Of a DNA stretch of 44,156 bases, positions 27,616-36,400 are shown in pieces (position 1 is the first letter of the stretch; the number at the start of each line of letters is the position of its first letter). Below the pieces are notes generated by a model, which had not been told where the DNA came from, searched no databases, and worked only from the letters and a program-made list of their open reading frames with translations. The translations under genes were made by a program, and so were the position numbers. This DNA is from Gluconobacter sp. P1C6_b. Its GTDB lineage: Bacteria > Pseudomonadota > Alphaproteobacteria > Acetobacterales > Acetobacteraceae. The stretch covers positions 1 to 44,156 of the forward strand of contig NZ_JACRVU010000022.1 of assembly GCF_018811945.1 (NCBI RefSeq), given 5' to 3'.

Positions 27616-29131
27616 AACCCAGCTCCTTCAGATAAACGTCCATCTGTGTTTCTAGCGTTGCCAGTTCCACCTTAATCTCCGCCCGTTCGGCCCGAACGGC
27701 GTTCAGGTCGATTTCCTCTTCTTCCTCAAATGTATCGACATAACGCGGAATGTTCAGGTTGTAGTCGTTCTCCCTGATCTCGTCCGGCGTGGCGAGGTGG
27801 GCGTATTTGTCCACGTCCTTGCGGGCGCGGTAGGTGTCTACAATCTTGGTGATGTTCTCTTCGGTCAGCACATTCTGGTTCTTGCCCGCCCTGAACTCGC
27901 GGCTCGCATCAATGAACAGCACGTCCTTCGTCTTGCGGTCCTTGCGGAAGATCAGGATGGCGGCTGGAATCCCCGTGCCGAAGAACAGCTTTTCCGGCAG
28001 GCCGATCACGGCATCCAGCAGGTTTTCCTCAATCAGTTTCTGGCGGATCTTGCCTTCCGAACTGCCACGGAACAGCACCCCATGCGGCACGACCACGCCC
28101 ATGCGGCCCGTGCGGTCTTTCAGGGTGCTGATCATGTGCAGAATAAAGGCGTAATCGCCCTTGGTTTTCGGCGGCACGCCACGGGCAAAGCGGTGATGCA
28201 CGTCGCCTTCCGCCTCGTCATGTCCCCATTTATCGAGACTGAAAGGCGGGTTGGCCGTCACCACGTCAAAGCGCATCAGGTGGTTTCTGTCATCCAGCAG
28301 CTTGGGGTTGCGGATCGTGTCGCCCCATTCAATGCGGTGATTGTCCTCGCCGTGCAGGAACATGTTCATCTTGGCAAAGGACCATGTGGAGCCAATGGCT
28401 TCCTGCCCATACAGGGCGTAGTCCCGGCTGCCCTTGTGGTTCTGCGTCACCTGCCGTCCGCATTTCATCAGCAGGGACGCCGAGCCGCAGGCCGGATCAC
28501 AGATCGTCTCGCCCGGCTTCGGGCTCAGAATACGGGCCAGCAGTTCACTGACTTCCGGCGGGGTGTAGAACTCCCCGGCCTTCTGCCCGCCACTGGCAGC
28601 GAAGTTCTTGATCAGGAACTCATAGCCGTTGCCAATCACGTCCAGATTGCCGACGCGGGAAGGGCGCAGGTTCAGGTCCGGCTTGTGGAAATCTTCCAAC
28701 AGATGGCGCAAAATGGTGTTCTTCTGCTTCTCGTCGCCCAGCTTGTCGGAGTTGAAGCTGATGTCCTGGAAGACGCTCTTGCCTGCGTCCTTCAGCTTGG
28801 TGCCGTTGGCCTCTTCAATGGCGTGCAGGGCTTTATCAATTCGCTCACCATTGCCGGGGACATTGCGCTCTTTATAGAGGGTGTAGAAGTCCGCACCTTT
28901 GGGCAGAACAAAGCGTTCCTGCGCCATCATGGCTTCGATCAGGGCGGGGTTGTCGCCATAGTCTTTCTTATAGCCGTCATAATGGTCCTGCCACACATCG
29001 GAGATGTATTTCAGGAACAGCATGGTCAGCAGGTAATCGCGGTAGGTATCGGGGCTGACGGTGCCACGGAAGGTATCGCAGGCGCTCCATAGTGCCTTGT
29101 TAATCGTATCCTGTGAAATCTGCTCGGTCAC
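27605..29131 (-). CDS. hsdM: Type I restriction enzyme, adenine methyltransferase HsdM
   Basis: A 508-aa N6-adenine methyltransferase. The N-terminal HsdM helical domain (INKALWSACDTFRGTVSPDTYRDYLL) is followed by the SAM site ICDPACGSASLLMKCG (near 212) and catalytic motif VVTANPPFSLDKWG (near 300). The C-terminal helices (about 440-505) dock HsdS. It is complete and of normal length. It sits between an extra half-size HsdS-like gene (35 nt upstream) and the full hsdS (overlapping). Confidence 0.95.
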   Translation of the reverse strand: MTEQISQDTINKALWSACDTFRGTVSPDTYRDYLLTMLFLKYISDVWQDHYDGYKKDYGDNPALIEAMMAQERFVLPKGADFYTLYKERNVPGNGERIDKALHAIEEANGTKLKDAGKSVFQDISFNSDKLGDEKQKNTILRHLLEDFHKPDLNLRPSRVGNLDVIGNGYEFLIKNFAASGGQKAGEFYTPPEVSELLARILSPKPGETICDPACGSASLLMKCGRQVTQNHKGSRDYALYGQEAIGSTWSFAKMNMFLHGEDNHRIEWGDTIRNPKLLDDRNHLMRFDVVTANPPFSLDKWGHDEAEGDVHHRFARGVPPKTKGDYAFILHMISTLKDRTGRMGVVVPHGVLFRGSSEGKIRQKLIEENLLDAVIGLPEKLFFGTGIPAAILIFRKDRKTKDVLFIDASREFRAGKNQNVLTEENITKIVDTYRARKDVDKYAHLATPDEIRENDYNLNIPRYVDTFEEEEEIDLNAVRAERAEIKVELATLETQMDVYLKELGYAS

Positions 29132-29166
29132 GAGGTCAAATCCTGTTTCAAAACGTCAAGGGAGTG

Positions 29167-29763
29167 TCAGTCCGCCAGAAGGTCTCTGGCAAGCCCGGTC
29201 ATGATCTGCTGGTTGGTCTGGCGCAGGCGGTGCAGAAGCTCTTCCTCGCGCTGCATGGCGTTGGCCAGACCCACAATCTGTTCCTGTCGGGGCAGGGGAG
29301 GCAGCATAACAGGCGTGGCCTCCAGCACCGGTCGGGCGATGTTGCGGACGAGGGTGGAACTCTGGCCGTTCTGCTCCAGATGCCGCTGCGCCGGTTCCTG
29401 ATTGAGCCACCAGGCCAGCCAGGCGGGCAGCACGTCTGGACGCGACACGCGCAGCAGAAAGAAGTGTGGAGCGGCGACGGCCTGAAGGCTGCCAATGCGC
29501 TCATCGATCAGAACCGCCAGTGACACATTGCCCCGCGCGGGGAAGAGAATATCCCCCGGACGCAGCCAGTCCGGCTCACGACGTCCGGCCACTTCGGTGC
29601 GCACGCAGGACGTCCAGTCCACGCCCGACGTGGACGTGTTCCGCATCTGCACGACAGCCGTTTCCGCCCCATCGGTCGGGTCGATTTTCCCTCGGAACGG
29701 GTGTCCCGCTACGACTGCCGCGATGTCTGAAAGGACCGCTTTATATGCGTGAAGGTGTTTCAT
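29167..29763 (-). CDS. Half-size HsdS-like specificity protein with one TRD
   Basis: A 198-aa protein with a single target-recognition domain (about 10-150) and one HsdS-type helical end, LPPLPRQEQIVGLANAMQREEELLHRLRQTNQQIMTGL (here shown as a family match, residues about 153-190). The full HsdS of the operon has two of each. The likely start is ATG at 29763 (MKHLHAYK); no ribosome site precedes it, but a promoter-like TATAAT lies 3 bp upstream, so the transcript may be leaderless. Half-size subunits can dimerise to make palindromic specificity, or compete with HsdS. It heads the operon, an unusual place. Confidence 0.75.
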   Translation of the reverse strand: MKHLHAYKAVLSDIAAVVAGHPFRGKIDPTDGAETAVVQMRNTSTSGVDWTSCVRTEVAGRREPDWLRPGDILFPARGNVSLAVLIDERIGSLQAVAAPHFFLLRVSRPDVLPAWLAWWLNQEPAQRHLEQNGQSSTLVRNIARPVLEATPVMLPPLPRQEQIVGLANAMQREEELLHRLRQTNQQIMTGLARDLLAD

Positions 29764-29766
29764 GCG

Positions 29767-29799
29767 ATTATATAAGGAGCATGAACGTAGATCTGTCAA
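29767..29799 (-). promoter_or_regulatory. Candidate promoter of the restriction operon
   Basis: On the minus strand TTGACA lies at 29799-29794 and TATAAT at 29772-29767. The spacing of 21 is too long for standard sigma70; reading TATATA (29774-29769) gives 19. The -10 element almost touches the ATG at 29763, which implies a leaderless or nearly leaderless mRNA. Confidence 0.4.
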
Positions 29800-29953
29800 T
29801 GATAAATATGCGCGAAAGACATTCACGCATAAAGGGGCATGTGGGACGAACTCGGGATCGCTGGCCTGAGGGAATAGCCGCATCTGTTGCGGTGATTGAC
29901 GTTGCACCCTGCGGCGATTAGATGGCATATTCTCCGCAAAGGATGCAGGGAAA

Positions 29954-31060
29954 ATGGTGCGATATATCTATCAGCGCGCGGAATGGCCGAATTTTCAATG
30001 GGACAAAGAGATCATTTCCCATGAACTGGCCGCCGTGCGTCACCGACAGGGTCGGCTTCTGGGACGCATGGAAAGTCTGGGGTTCGATTTCAGATCGGAA
30101 GCCCTGCTCCAGACCCTGACGGAAGATGTCCTCAAATCGAGCGAGATCGAGGGCGAAAATCTCGATCGTGAGCAGGTGCGCTCGTCCATCGCGCGACGGC
30201 TGGGCATGGATATTGGCGCGCTGGCACCAGTGGATCGGGACGTTGAAGGTGTCGTGGAGATGATGCTGGACGCGACCCGGCATTATGCCGATCCATTGAC
30301 CGCAGAGAGGTTGTTCGCATGGCATGCGGCCTTGTTCCCGACTGGCCGAAACGGCATGTCGCGCATTCTGGTCGGAGAATGGCGTGATGACAGAACCGGT
30401 CCGATGCAGGTCGTATCAGGGCCTGTCGGACGCGAGAAAGTCCACTATGAAGCCCCGTCCGCCAGCAGCGTGCCCGCGGAGATGCAGGTTTTTCTCGACT
30501 GGTGCAATGCTGGGCAGGCGTTGGACCCTGTGCTCAAGGCGGCCATTGCACATCTGTGGTTTGTTACCCTTCATCCATTCGAGGACGGGAACGGGCGCAT
30601 GGCGCGGGCCATTGGCGACCTCATATTGGCGCGTTCGGAGCAGACAGACCAGCGTTTCTACAGCCTGTCAGCCCAGATCCGTCAGGAGCGGAAAGAGTAT
30701 TACGCCATTCTTGAGGCCACCCAGAAAGGAGACATGGACATCACGCCCTGGCTGCGCTGGTTTCTGGGGGCTCTGGATCGTGCTTTTGACCGTGCTGAAC
30801 TGGTCCTGGGAAAGGTCATTCAGAAGGCCCGCTTCTGGGACACTCTGGTAGGTCAATCAATCAATGACCGGCAATGTCTCATGCTGAACCGTCTGCTGGA
30901 CGGGTTCGAGGGTAAGCTGACGTCATCCAAATGGGCAAAGCTCGCAAAGACGTCACCAGATACAGCCCTGCGGGATATCAATGATCTCGTAGAGCGCGGT
31001 GTCTTGGATAAGGAGGCGGCGGGTGGCAGAAGCACGAGTTATGTTCTGGTTCTTCCCTGA
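29954..31060 (+). CDS. Fic-domain AMP-transferase with built-in inhibitory motif
   Basis: A 368-aa protein. Residues about 1-95 match the N-terminal Fic_N/DUF4172 helix bundle and contain the inhibitory motif SSEIEG (Ser62...Glu66-Gly67, pattern [S/T]xxxE[G/N]), making it a class II, self-inhibited Fic. The catalytic loop HPFEDGNGRMAR (His207 to Arg217) is complete. The C-terminal 70 residues form a winged HTH (WAKLAKTSPDTALRDINDLVERGVL). Active enzymes transfer AMP to Ser/Thr/Tyr hydroxyls of target proteins. AGGGAAA precedes the ATG at 29954. It is divergent from the restriction operon; a stress- or phage-linked function is inferred from context. Confidence 0.9.
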   Translation: MVRYIYQRAEWPNFQWDKEIISHELAAVRHRQGRLLGRMESLGFDFRSEALLQTLTEDVLKSSEIEGENLDREQVRSSIARRLGMDIGALAPVDRDVEGVVEMMLDATRHYADPLTAERLFAWHAALFPTGRNGMSRILVGEWRDDRTGPMQVVSGPVGREKVHYEAPSASSVPAEMQVFLDWCNAGQALDPVLKAAIAHLWFVTLHPFEDGNGRMARAIGDLILARSEQTDQRFYSLSAQIRQERKEYYAILEATQKGDMDITPWLRWFLGALDRAFDRAELVLGKVIQKARFWDTLVGQSINDRQCLMLNRLLDGFEGKLTSSKWAKLAKTSPDTALRDINDLVERGVLDKEAAGGRSTSYVLVLP

Positions 31061-31346
31061 GGCGTGAGCCGTGGATTGCATTTAATGCTCTGGTTTTCTC
31101 CAGATCGCGGGAAAGGCAATTCATCGTCTCTGTAGCGGCAATAGAGAATTTCCGAAGAATTATCCAAAGTAAGGTTAGTGGAAACAAAAAAGGAATATTT
31201 TAACATTCACTTATTTTTCAAAAAAACAAGAATATTAACAAATATGCAGCCAAATTTCTCCGTGTATAAGGACAAATGGGATATCTATCGACTGTAAAAT
31301 ATATCGATTTTGGTCCGTCATTCACAAAATTTTTTTTGAATATATA
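31061..31346. other. AT-rich gap between convergent genes
   Basis: About 285 bp separate the Fic gene from the end of the nitrate operon. No gene is supported. An AT-rich inverted repeat, ATTCACAAAA with TTTTTTGAAT at 31320-31341, lies just past the stop of the nitrate-reductase-associated protein gene and could help end transcription, though no T-run follows on that strand. Composition changes here mark a junction between modules. Confidence 0.4.
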
Positions 31347-31820
31347 CTATTCGCGGCCCTGAAAAATAAATTCTTTCAAAGCGACAGGAAGATTATGATT
31401 TTCGTGGCCAGATCGGCAAAGCTTTACAAGCGAAAAGCGTTGCAAGGGCGTTAAGGTTGCCCATTTTTGCAGTGGTATAGAGGAAAGTTCTTTCTCCATA
31501 ATCTGCTTTTGGAGGCACAGGGGCACCGACTGGCTATCCTGCCATTCAGTAGACTGTGGCTGATCAAGAAAAACAGGTTCTTCATTGGTGCGTGTGCGAA
31601 TCAAGTCTTTCAGGAAACGACGATAGGTCAGCCTATCAGGATCTGATTCTGTCGGACGGTAGCAGAGTTCGTAACGATCGTTGTAACTGAAATGGCTCCA
31701 TTGGCGGAGACTGAGTTTTATTCCACATTCATCGAGTTTCATGCGCACGCTCATTGGAATGCAGCGAAGCGTATCGGCGAAATCACGTTCGAATTCAAAT
31801 ATCTGTAAATCTGTGCTCAT
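31347..31820 (-). CDS. Nitrate-reductase-associated protein (Nitr_red_assoc family)
   Basis: A 157-aa protein. The start FEFERDFADTLRCIPMSVRMKLDECGIKLSLRQWSHFS matches the family called conserved nitrate-reductase-associated protein, known mainly from cyanobacterial and proteobacterial nitrate assimilation clusters (recognised from memory; quoted here as a pattern, residues about 7-45). No cofactor motif is visible and the function is unknown; an assembly or stability role for the reductase is often supposed. I use the ATG at 31820 with GGAG eight bases upstream; the longer 177-aa reading overlaps nasS. It is the last gene of the operon. Confidence 0.85.
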   Translation of the reverse strand: MSTDLQIFEFERDFADTLRCIPMSVRMKLDECGIKLSLRQWSHFSYNDRYELCYRPTESDPDRLTYRRFLKDLIRTRTNEEPVFLDQPQSTEWQDSQSVPLCLQKQIMEKELSSIPLQKWATLTPLQRFSLVKLCRSGHENHNLPVALKEFIFQGRE

Positions 31821-31848
31821 GGTTCTGTCTCCGGAAGATCTGTGTAGC

Positions 31849-32829
31849 TTAGGAAATAGGGGCCGGTGTGAGCCAGCCAAGTTCGTAAAGCCGCTTCATA
31901 TTCGCAGGGGTTAACCAACCCTGTGCCTGCATGGCCCGGATCATCCAACTGATTGAAAGATCGACGTCTGAAGCCGAAAAATCGAATTGCATGGCGTTGA
32001 GGTTGTGCTGATCAGGCATGATCTTTTCTGTCGCTTCGCGTGGAAGGGCCAGGCCGCCGTTCGCCAGGGGGCTGGAAAGTTGACGAACGATCTCCGCAGA
32101 ATTGCTGGGGTTCATACAGAAGCGTGTTGCTTCGCCAATGGCGGCCTGCAAAGCTTGCGTCAGCGCCGGCGCACTCTGACCCCAGCGTTGTGTCGTCACG
32201 AGAGTTTTCTCCAGATGACCGGTATGGATATTGGCGGATCCAGCTACGATGGATCCGAGACCATGCAGATCGGCTTCCGTTCCCCAAGGTGGGCCCGCAC
32301 AAAAGCCGTCAATTTCCGCAGCGGCCAGAGCATCTATCATGCGGTCGGGGGGCATGATGACGATTTCCACATCCTGTTCTGGATGGGCATGCAAACTTTT
32401 GAGGAAGTCCATCAGAATGAGGAAATGGGTCGAATACAGATGTACTACTGCCAGCTTGGGGCGCCGGCTTAAACCCGTACGCCAGCTTTCAAAATTTCGG
32501 TGCTTTGTCACGTCATCCGTTCCCAGGAACGGTGGGAGGTGCTGTCCACGAAGAACAACCGTGTTGCCGCCACGGCTGATAGGGATACCCCGGTGCAGGC
32601 CGATTTCCCGACCGCGATGACCCAGCGCCGTCATGATCGCCAAAGGAGGGAAAACCAGCGCAGCGTCCAGTCCATTCCAGACAAGACCATCTGCGATATT
32701 GGCCCACGATGGCGAGACTATCAGTTCCGCATCCAGACCATGTTTTTCAAATATTCCGAGATTGCGGGCGATAATCAGAGGGGCGCTATCTGCCAGCCTC
32801 AGCAGGCCTATTCTGATGGCAGAACTCAT
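31849..32829 (-). CDS. nasS: NasS-like nitrate sensor (periplasmic-binding fold, cytoplasmic)
   Basis: A 326-aa protein of the NrtA/CmpA/NasS type: IRIGLLRLADSAPLIIARNLGIFEKHGLDAELI, then SWANIADGLVWNGLDAALVFPPLAIM. No signal peptide precedes it, as expected for the cytoplasmic sensor NasS and unlike transport proteins. In the known NasS-NasT pair, NasS holds NasT inactive and lets it go when nitrate or nitrite binds. Its start overlaps the nasT stop by 4 nt (ATGA), which supports 1:1 production. No ABC permease or ATPase gene is present. Confidence 0.88.
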   Translation of the reverse strand: MSSAIRIGLLRLADSAPLIIARNLGIFEKHGLDAELIVSPSWANIADGLVWNGLDAALVFPPLAIMTALGHRGREIGLHRGIPISRGGNTVVLRGQHLPPFLGTDDVTKHRNFESWRTGLSRRPKLAVVHLYSTHFLILMDFLKSLHAHPEQDVEIVIMPPDRMIDALAAAEIDGFCAGPPWGTEADLHGLGSIVAGSANIHTGHLEKTLVTTQRWGQSAPALTQALQAAIGEATRFCMNPSNSAEIVRQLSSPLANGGLALPREATEKIMPDQHNLNAMQFDFSASDVDLSISWMIRAMQAQGWLTPANMKRLYELGWLTPAPIS

Positions 32830-33413
32830 GATGCATTATCCTTGGTGTGAACCCGGAGGTAGTCAGTGGCAACATCCACCAGCTTACGGGCCTGCTGCAT
32901 GGCTCGGCGTCTGAACCAGCGATAGGCTTCTGCCTCGCTGCAGCGTTCGTTACGCATGAAGATTTTCTTTGCTGTATCGACAGTTTCCCGATCCGAAAGG
33001 ACCTGTCGGGCCGCTTTCAGCTCGGCTGCTGTTTCCTGAAAGCGACGGTATAGTGCAATCGCCGACCGAAGCAGGGGTTTGACGTCCCGAGGCGGCGTAT
33101 CCATCACGTTGTAGGAACAGACGCCAGCCGCAAAAGCATCTTCCATGAGCGCTTCGTCATCTTCGTCGACAAACAGGGCGACGGGGCGCTCCAACCCGGA
33201 GGAGGATAGCGCCCGCACACTGTCCAGTCCGTCGCGGTCGGCGCGGCAGATGTCCACGAGCACAATGTCAGGAACGTGAGCTTTGACCGCTGAAATCAGA
33301 CTTTCGTACCCTTCAAGTCGAATGACCTCCAATGAAGAATCAGCTTTCAAAATCTCTGACAGGGCGCCAGCCCGCTGGGAGTTCTCGTCTGCGAGAAGAA
33401 TTTTCATTGTCAT
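32826..33413 (-). CDS. nasT: NasT-like ANTAR-domain antiterminator
   Basis: A 195-aa protein. The N-terminal receiver-like domain (about 1-120; KILLADENSQRAGALSEIL and DIVLVDICRADRDGLDSV) keeps an acidic site but need not be phosphorylated in NasT. The C-terminal ANTAR domain (about 130-190) has AARQVLSDRETVDTAKKIFM and EAEAYRWFRRRAMQQARKLVDVA, the RNA-binding helices. It should bind the paired hexaloop hairpins in the leader of its own operon (43164-43243) and raise expression when NasS releases it. It begins 9 nt after the reductase stop; MKILLADEN at 33407 is an alternative start. Confidence 0.9.
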   Translation of the reverse strand: MTMKILLADENSQRAGALSEILKADSSLEVIRLEGYESLISAVKAHVPDIVLVDICRADRDGLDSVRALSSSGLERPVALFVDEDDEALMEDAFAAGVCSYNVMDTPPRDVKPLLRSAIALYRRFQETAAELKAARQVLSDRETVDTAKKIFMRNERCSEAEAYRWFRRRAMQQARKLVDVATDYLRVHTKDNAS

Positions 33414-33422
33414 GGAGCTATA

Positions 33423-36400
33423 TCAGTACACATCACGGACGTATCGCCCATTTCTTACAAGGTTACTGACATACTCATCGGCCTGTTCCGTGGACATACC
33501 GCCATAGCGGGCTACGATACGGCGCAGGGCGCTATCGACGTCCCTGGCCATTCGCGCAGCATCTCCGCACACGTAGAAATATGCGCCTCCATGCAGCCAT
33601 CTCCAGAGTTCTTCGCCGTTTTCTTCCATGCGGTCCTGGACATAGATCCGCTGGTCCTGATCACGGGAAAATGCCGTATGCAGATGTGTCAGGCATCCCT
33701 GTTCCATGAAGCCTTCCAGCTCCTCGCGATAGTAAAACCCGTTTTCTGCATGACGCTCTCCGAAGAAAAGCCAGTTTCGGCCCGGGCTGTTACAGGCCGC
33801 CCGCTCCTGGAGGAAAGCACGGAAGGGGGCAATTCCTGTGCCTGGCCCCACCATGATGACAGATTTGGTATGATCGTCAGGTAAACGGAACTGGGATGTG
33901 GTCTGTAGGAAAACCGGGACCTCGGAATCTTCGTGTAAACTTCCCAGCCAGTTTGAGCACAGACCAGGGTAGGGCTCATTATTGACACCCACCGTGATGT
34001 GTACGCTGTCAGGGTATGCTTTCAGCGATGATGCGATTGAATAGAGGCGAGGCTGCATCCGGCGGAAAAGGTTCGGGATATCCTGAGCCTGCACGCCGAT
34101 TTTGGCTGTTGCCAGCAGCTCCGGCAGGTAGCTGGAAGACGGCGCCCCCAATTTTTCCAGCAACGCCGGAGACGGTCGGGACAGATCGAAATGTCTGGTC
34201 AGGGCGTCTGCGAGCGACACAGTTCCATGACCTCGCACTGAGACTGTTGTGCCGGAAGGTAGTCCCAGAGAGCTTAGAACGCTCTCAACAGTTGAGTCAG
34301 CATTGCAGGGCCAGACCCCCAGAGCATCCCCAGGTTCATAGTGCAATCCTGTCCCGGAGAGATCCAGAACGATCTGTCGTGTTTCCTTGTCGCTGTTCCT
34401 TCCCGTCAGGCAGTGATTAAGGCTGATGCGTGCAATCGCAGGGTTGGCTCGGGTGATGGCTGGTGCGTCCGGTAACGGAACGGCTGGGACTGGGACCGTT
34501 TTGGCACCCAGGGCAGCCAGAAATCTGTGCTGCCAAGCCTCAACGGTTTCTTCGTAATCGGGCTCACAATCCTGTCGTGGCATAAGCGGGGTTGCGCCGA
34601 GCGCGATCAGGCGGTCATCAAGAGCCCGACCAAACCCGCAGAAACTGGCGTATGAAGAATCCCCAAGCGCTATCATGGCGTAACGGATATCTTCGCGCAG
34701 TTCCTGGGTATTGCGAAGCTCATCCCAGAAAGCACTGGCGCTATCAGGGGCATCTCCGTCGCCGAAGGTGGAAACGACGAAGAGGACCGTTCCGCAAAGA
34801 TCGGCGGGTTTGCTGGTATCCAGACTCATGGCATCGACACCGTAGCCGCTTTCTTTCAGCCAGACAGCGAGTTCTTCAGCCAGACCTTCTGCCCGACCTG
34901 TCTGGGACGCCCACCGAAGAAGAAGCCTTGGTTGGGTACCGGTCGGACTTTCCGAAACAGCAGGATCCTTCGACACAGGGCTGCGGGCATACAGACCAGC
35001 CAGAAGGCCATTAATTCTGGCTTTCTGCTCTGTCGGCAAAGGAGCACTCGGGGGAACAAAGGGAAGCTCGTTTGCCGGTGGGGCAAGTTTCAGGCCGCCC
35101 ATGAATCCCGTCAACCACTGGCGACTTTCAACGGACAGGACCAGGGGTTCCGCTCGAGCGAGGCCAAGATGCTGTGTCAGATAATCAAGCGGCATGGCAG
35201 GAGCGTTCTCCTCTGCGGGAACAGAAACAGTTTCGATGCGCGAGAGGGACACTGCGCAGTGTTTGATCCCGGGCTGAAGGGAGACGGGGTCCGTGAAATC
35301 GGCCGTGACAGCATTGATTGTCAGATTTTCGCCGAAGCGGTCGTTCCAGTGAAAGGGTGCAAAGCATGTTCCCGGCGCAACGCGGTCAGTTGGACGGGCG
35401 GGAAGGATTGCGGTGCCCCGGCGGGAACGGAGTTCGACGGGATCGTCCTTGCACAGGCCCAGCCGTTCGGCATCAGCAAGAGCGATTTCCACGAAAGGGC
35501 CGGAATTGAGCTTGTTAAGTCCATCGACCCGACCAGTTTTGGTGAGCGTGTGCCATTGATGCTGGAGGCGCCCGGTGTTGAGCAGGAAAGGGAATTCGTC
35601 GTCCGGCTGTTCTTCCAAGGGGAGATAAGGTCGGGCATGAAAAGCCGCTTTTCCGTCGTCAGTGGCGAAAACAGGCGGTTTATTCGGGTCAGGCCGGTAG
35701 CGGATCGGATGGCGGGGCAGGGCGTCTCCCGTCTGGCTAGGCCACTGGACGGGACCGGATTTCAGACGGTCGTGGCTGACTCCGGAAATATCGTAGCCTG
35801 TCCTGGGATTGGCGAAACGGCTGGCTTCGTCAAAGACTTCAGTAGAAGATGAGAAAGTGAAAGCCTCCTCAAAGCCCATCTCACAGGCGACACGTGCAAT
35901 GATGTCCCAGTCTGCCATGGCTTCACCGGGCGGAGAGACAGCCTGCCGGGCCAGCGTCATGGTGCGGTCAGAGTTGACCAGCACGCCATCTCCTTCGGCC
36001 CATAACGCACCCGGCAGAAGAATATCCGCATAAGCCGCCGTTTCCGTGTCGGCGTAGGCATCCTGAACAATGACCAGATCAGCGGCTTCAAGAGCCGCGG
36101 TAACGTTGGCACGGCGTGGCACAGTCGCGACAGGGTTTGTGCAGATGATCCAGCAGGCACGGATTTCACCGCGGGTCATGGCTTCGAACATGGCTATCGC
36201 GCCATGGCCACCTGCTTTGCGAATGGTTCCTGCGGGCAGCTTCCATTGTTGCTCGACAAAGGCCCGGTCATCATCGACCAATGCCGAGCGCTGGCCGGGG
36301 AGGCCGGGGCCCATATAGCCCATTTCTCGACCACCCATGGCATTGGGCTGTCCTGTGAGGGAAAACGGTCCGGCGCCCGGGCGGCAAATGGCGCCAGTGG

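Noticed and set aside
27797-29092. 431-aa open frame on the plus strand
   Set aside because: It is antisense to hsdM, which is certain. The frame is open only because of the GC-rich codon pattern of the real gene.
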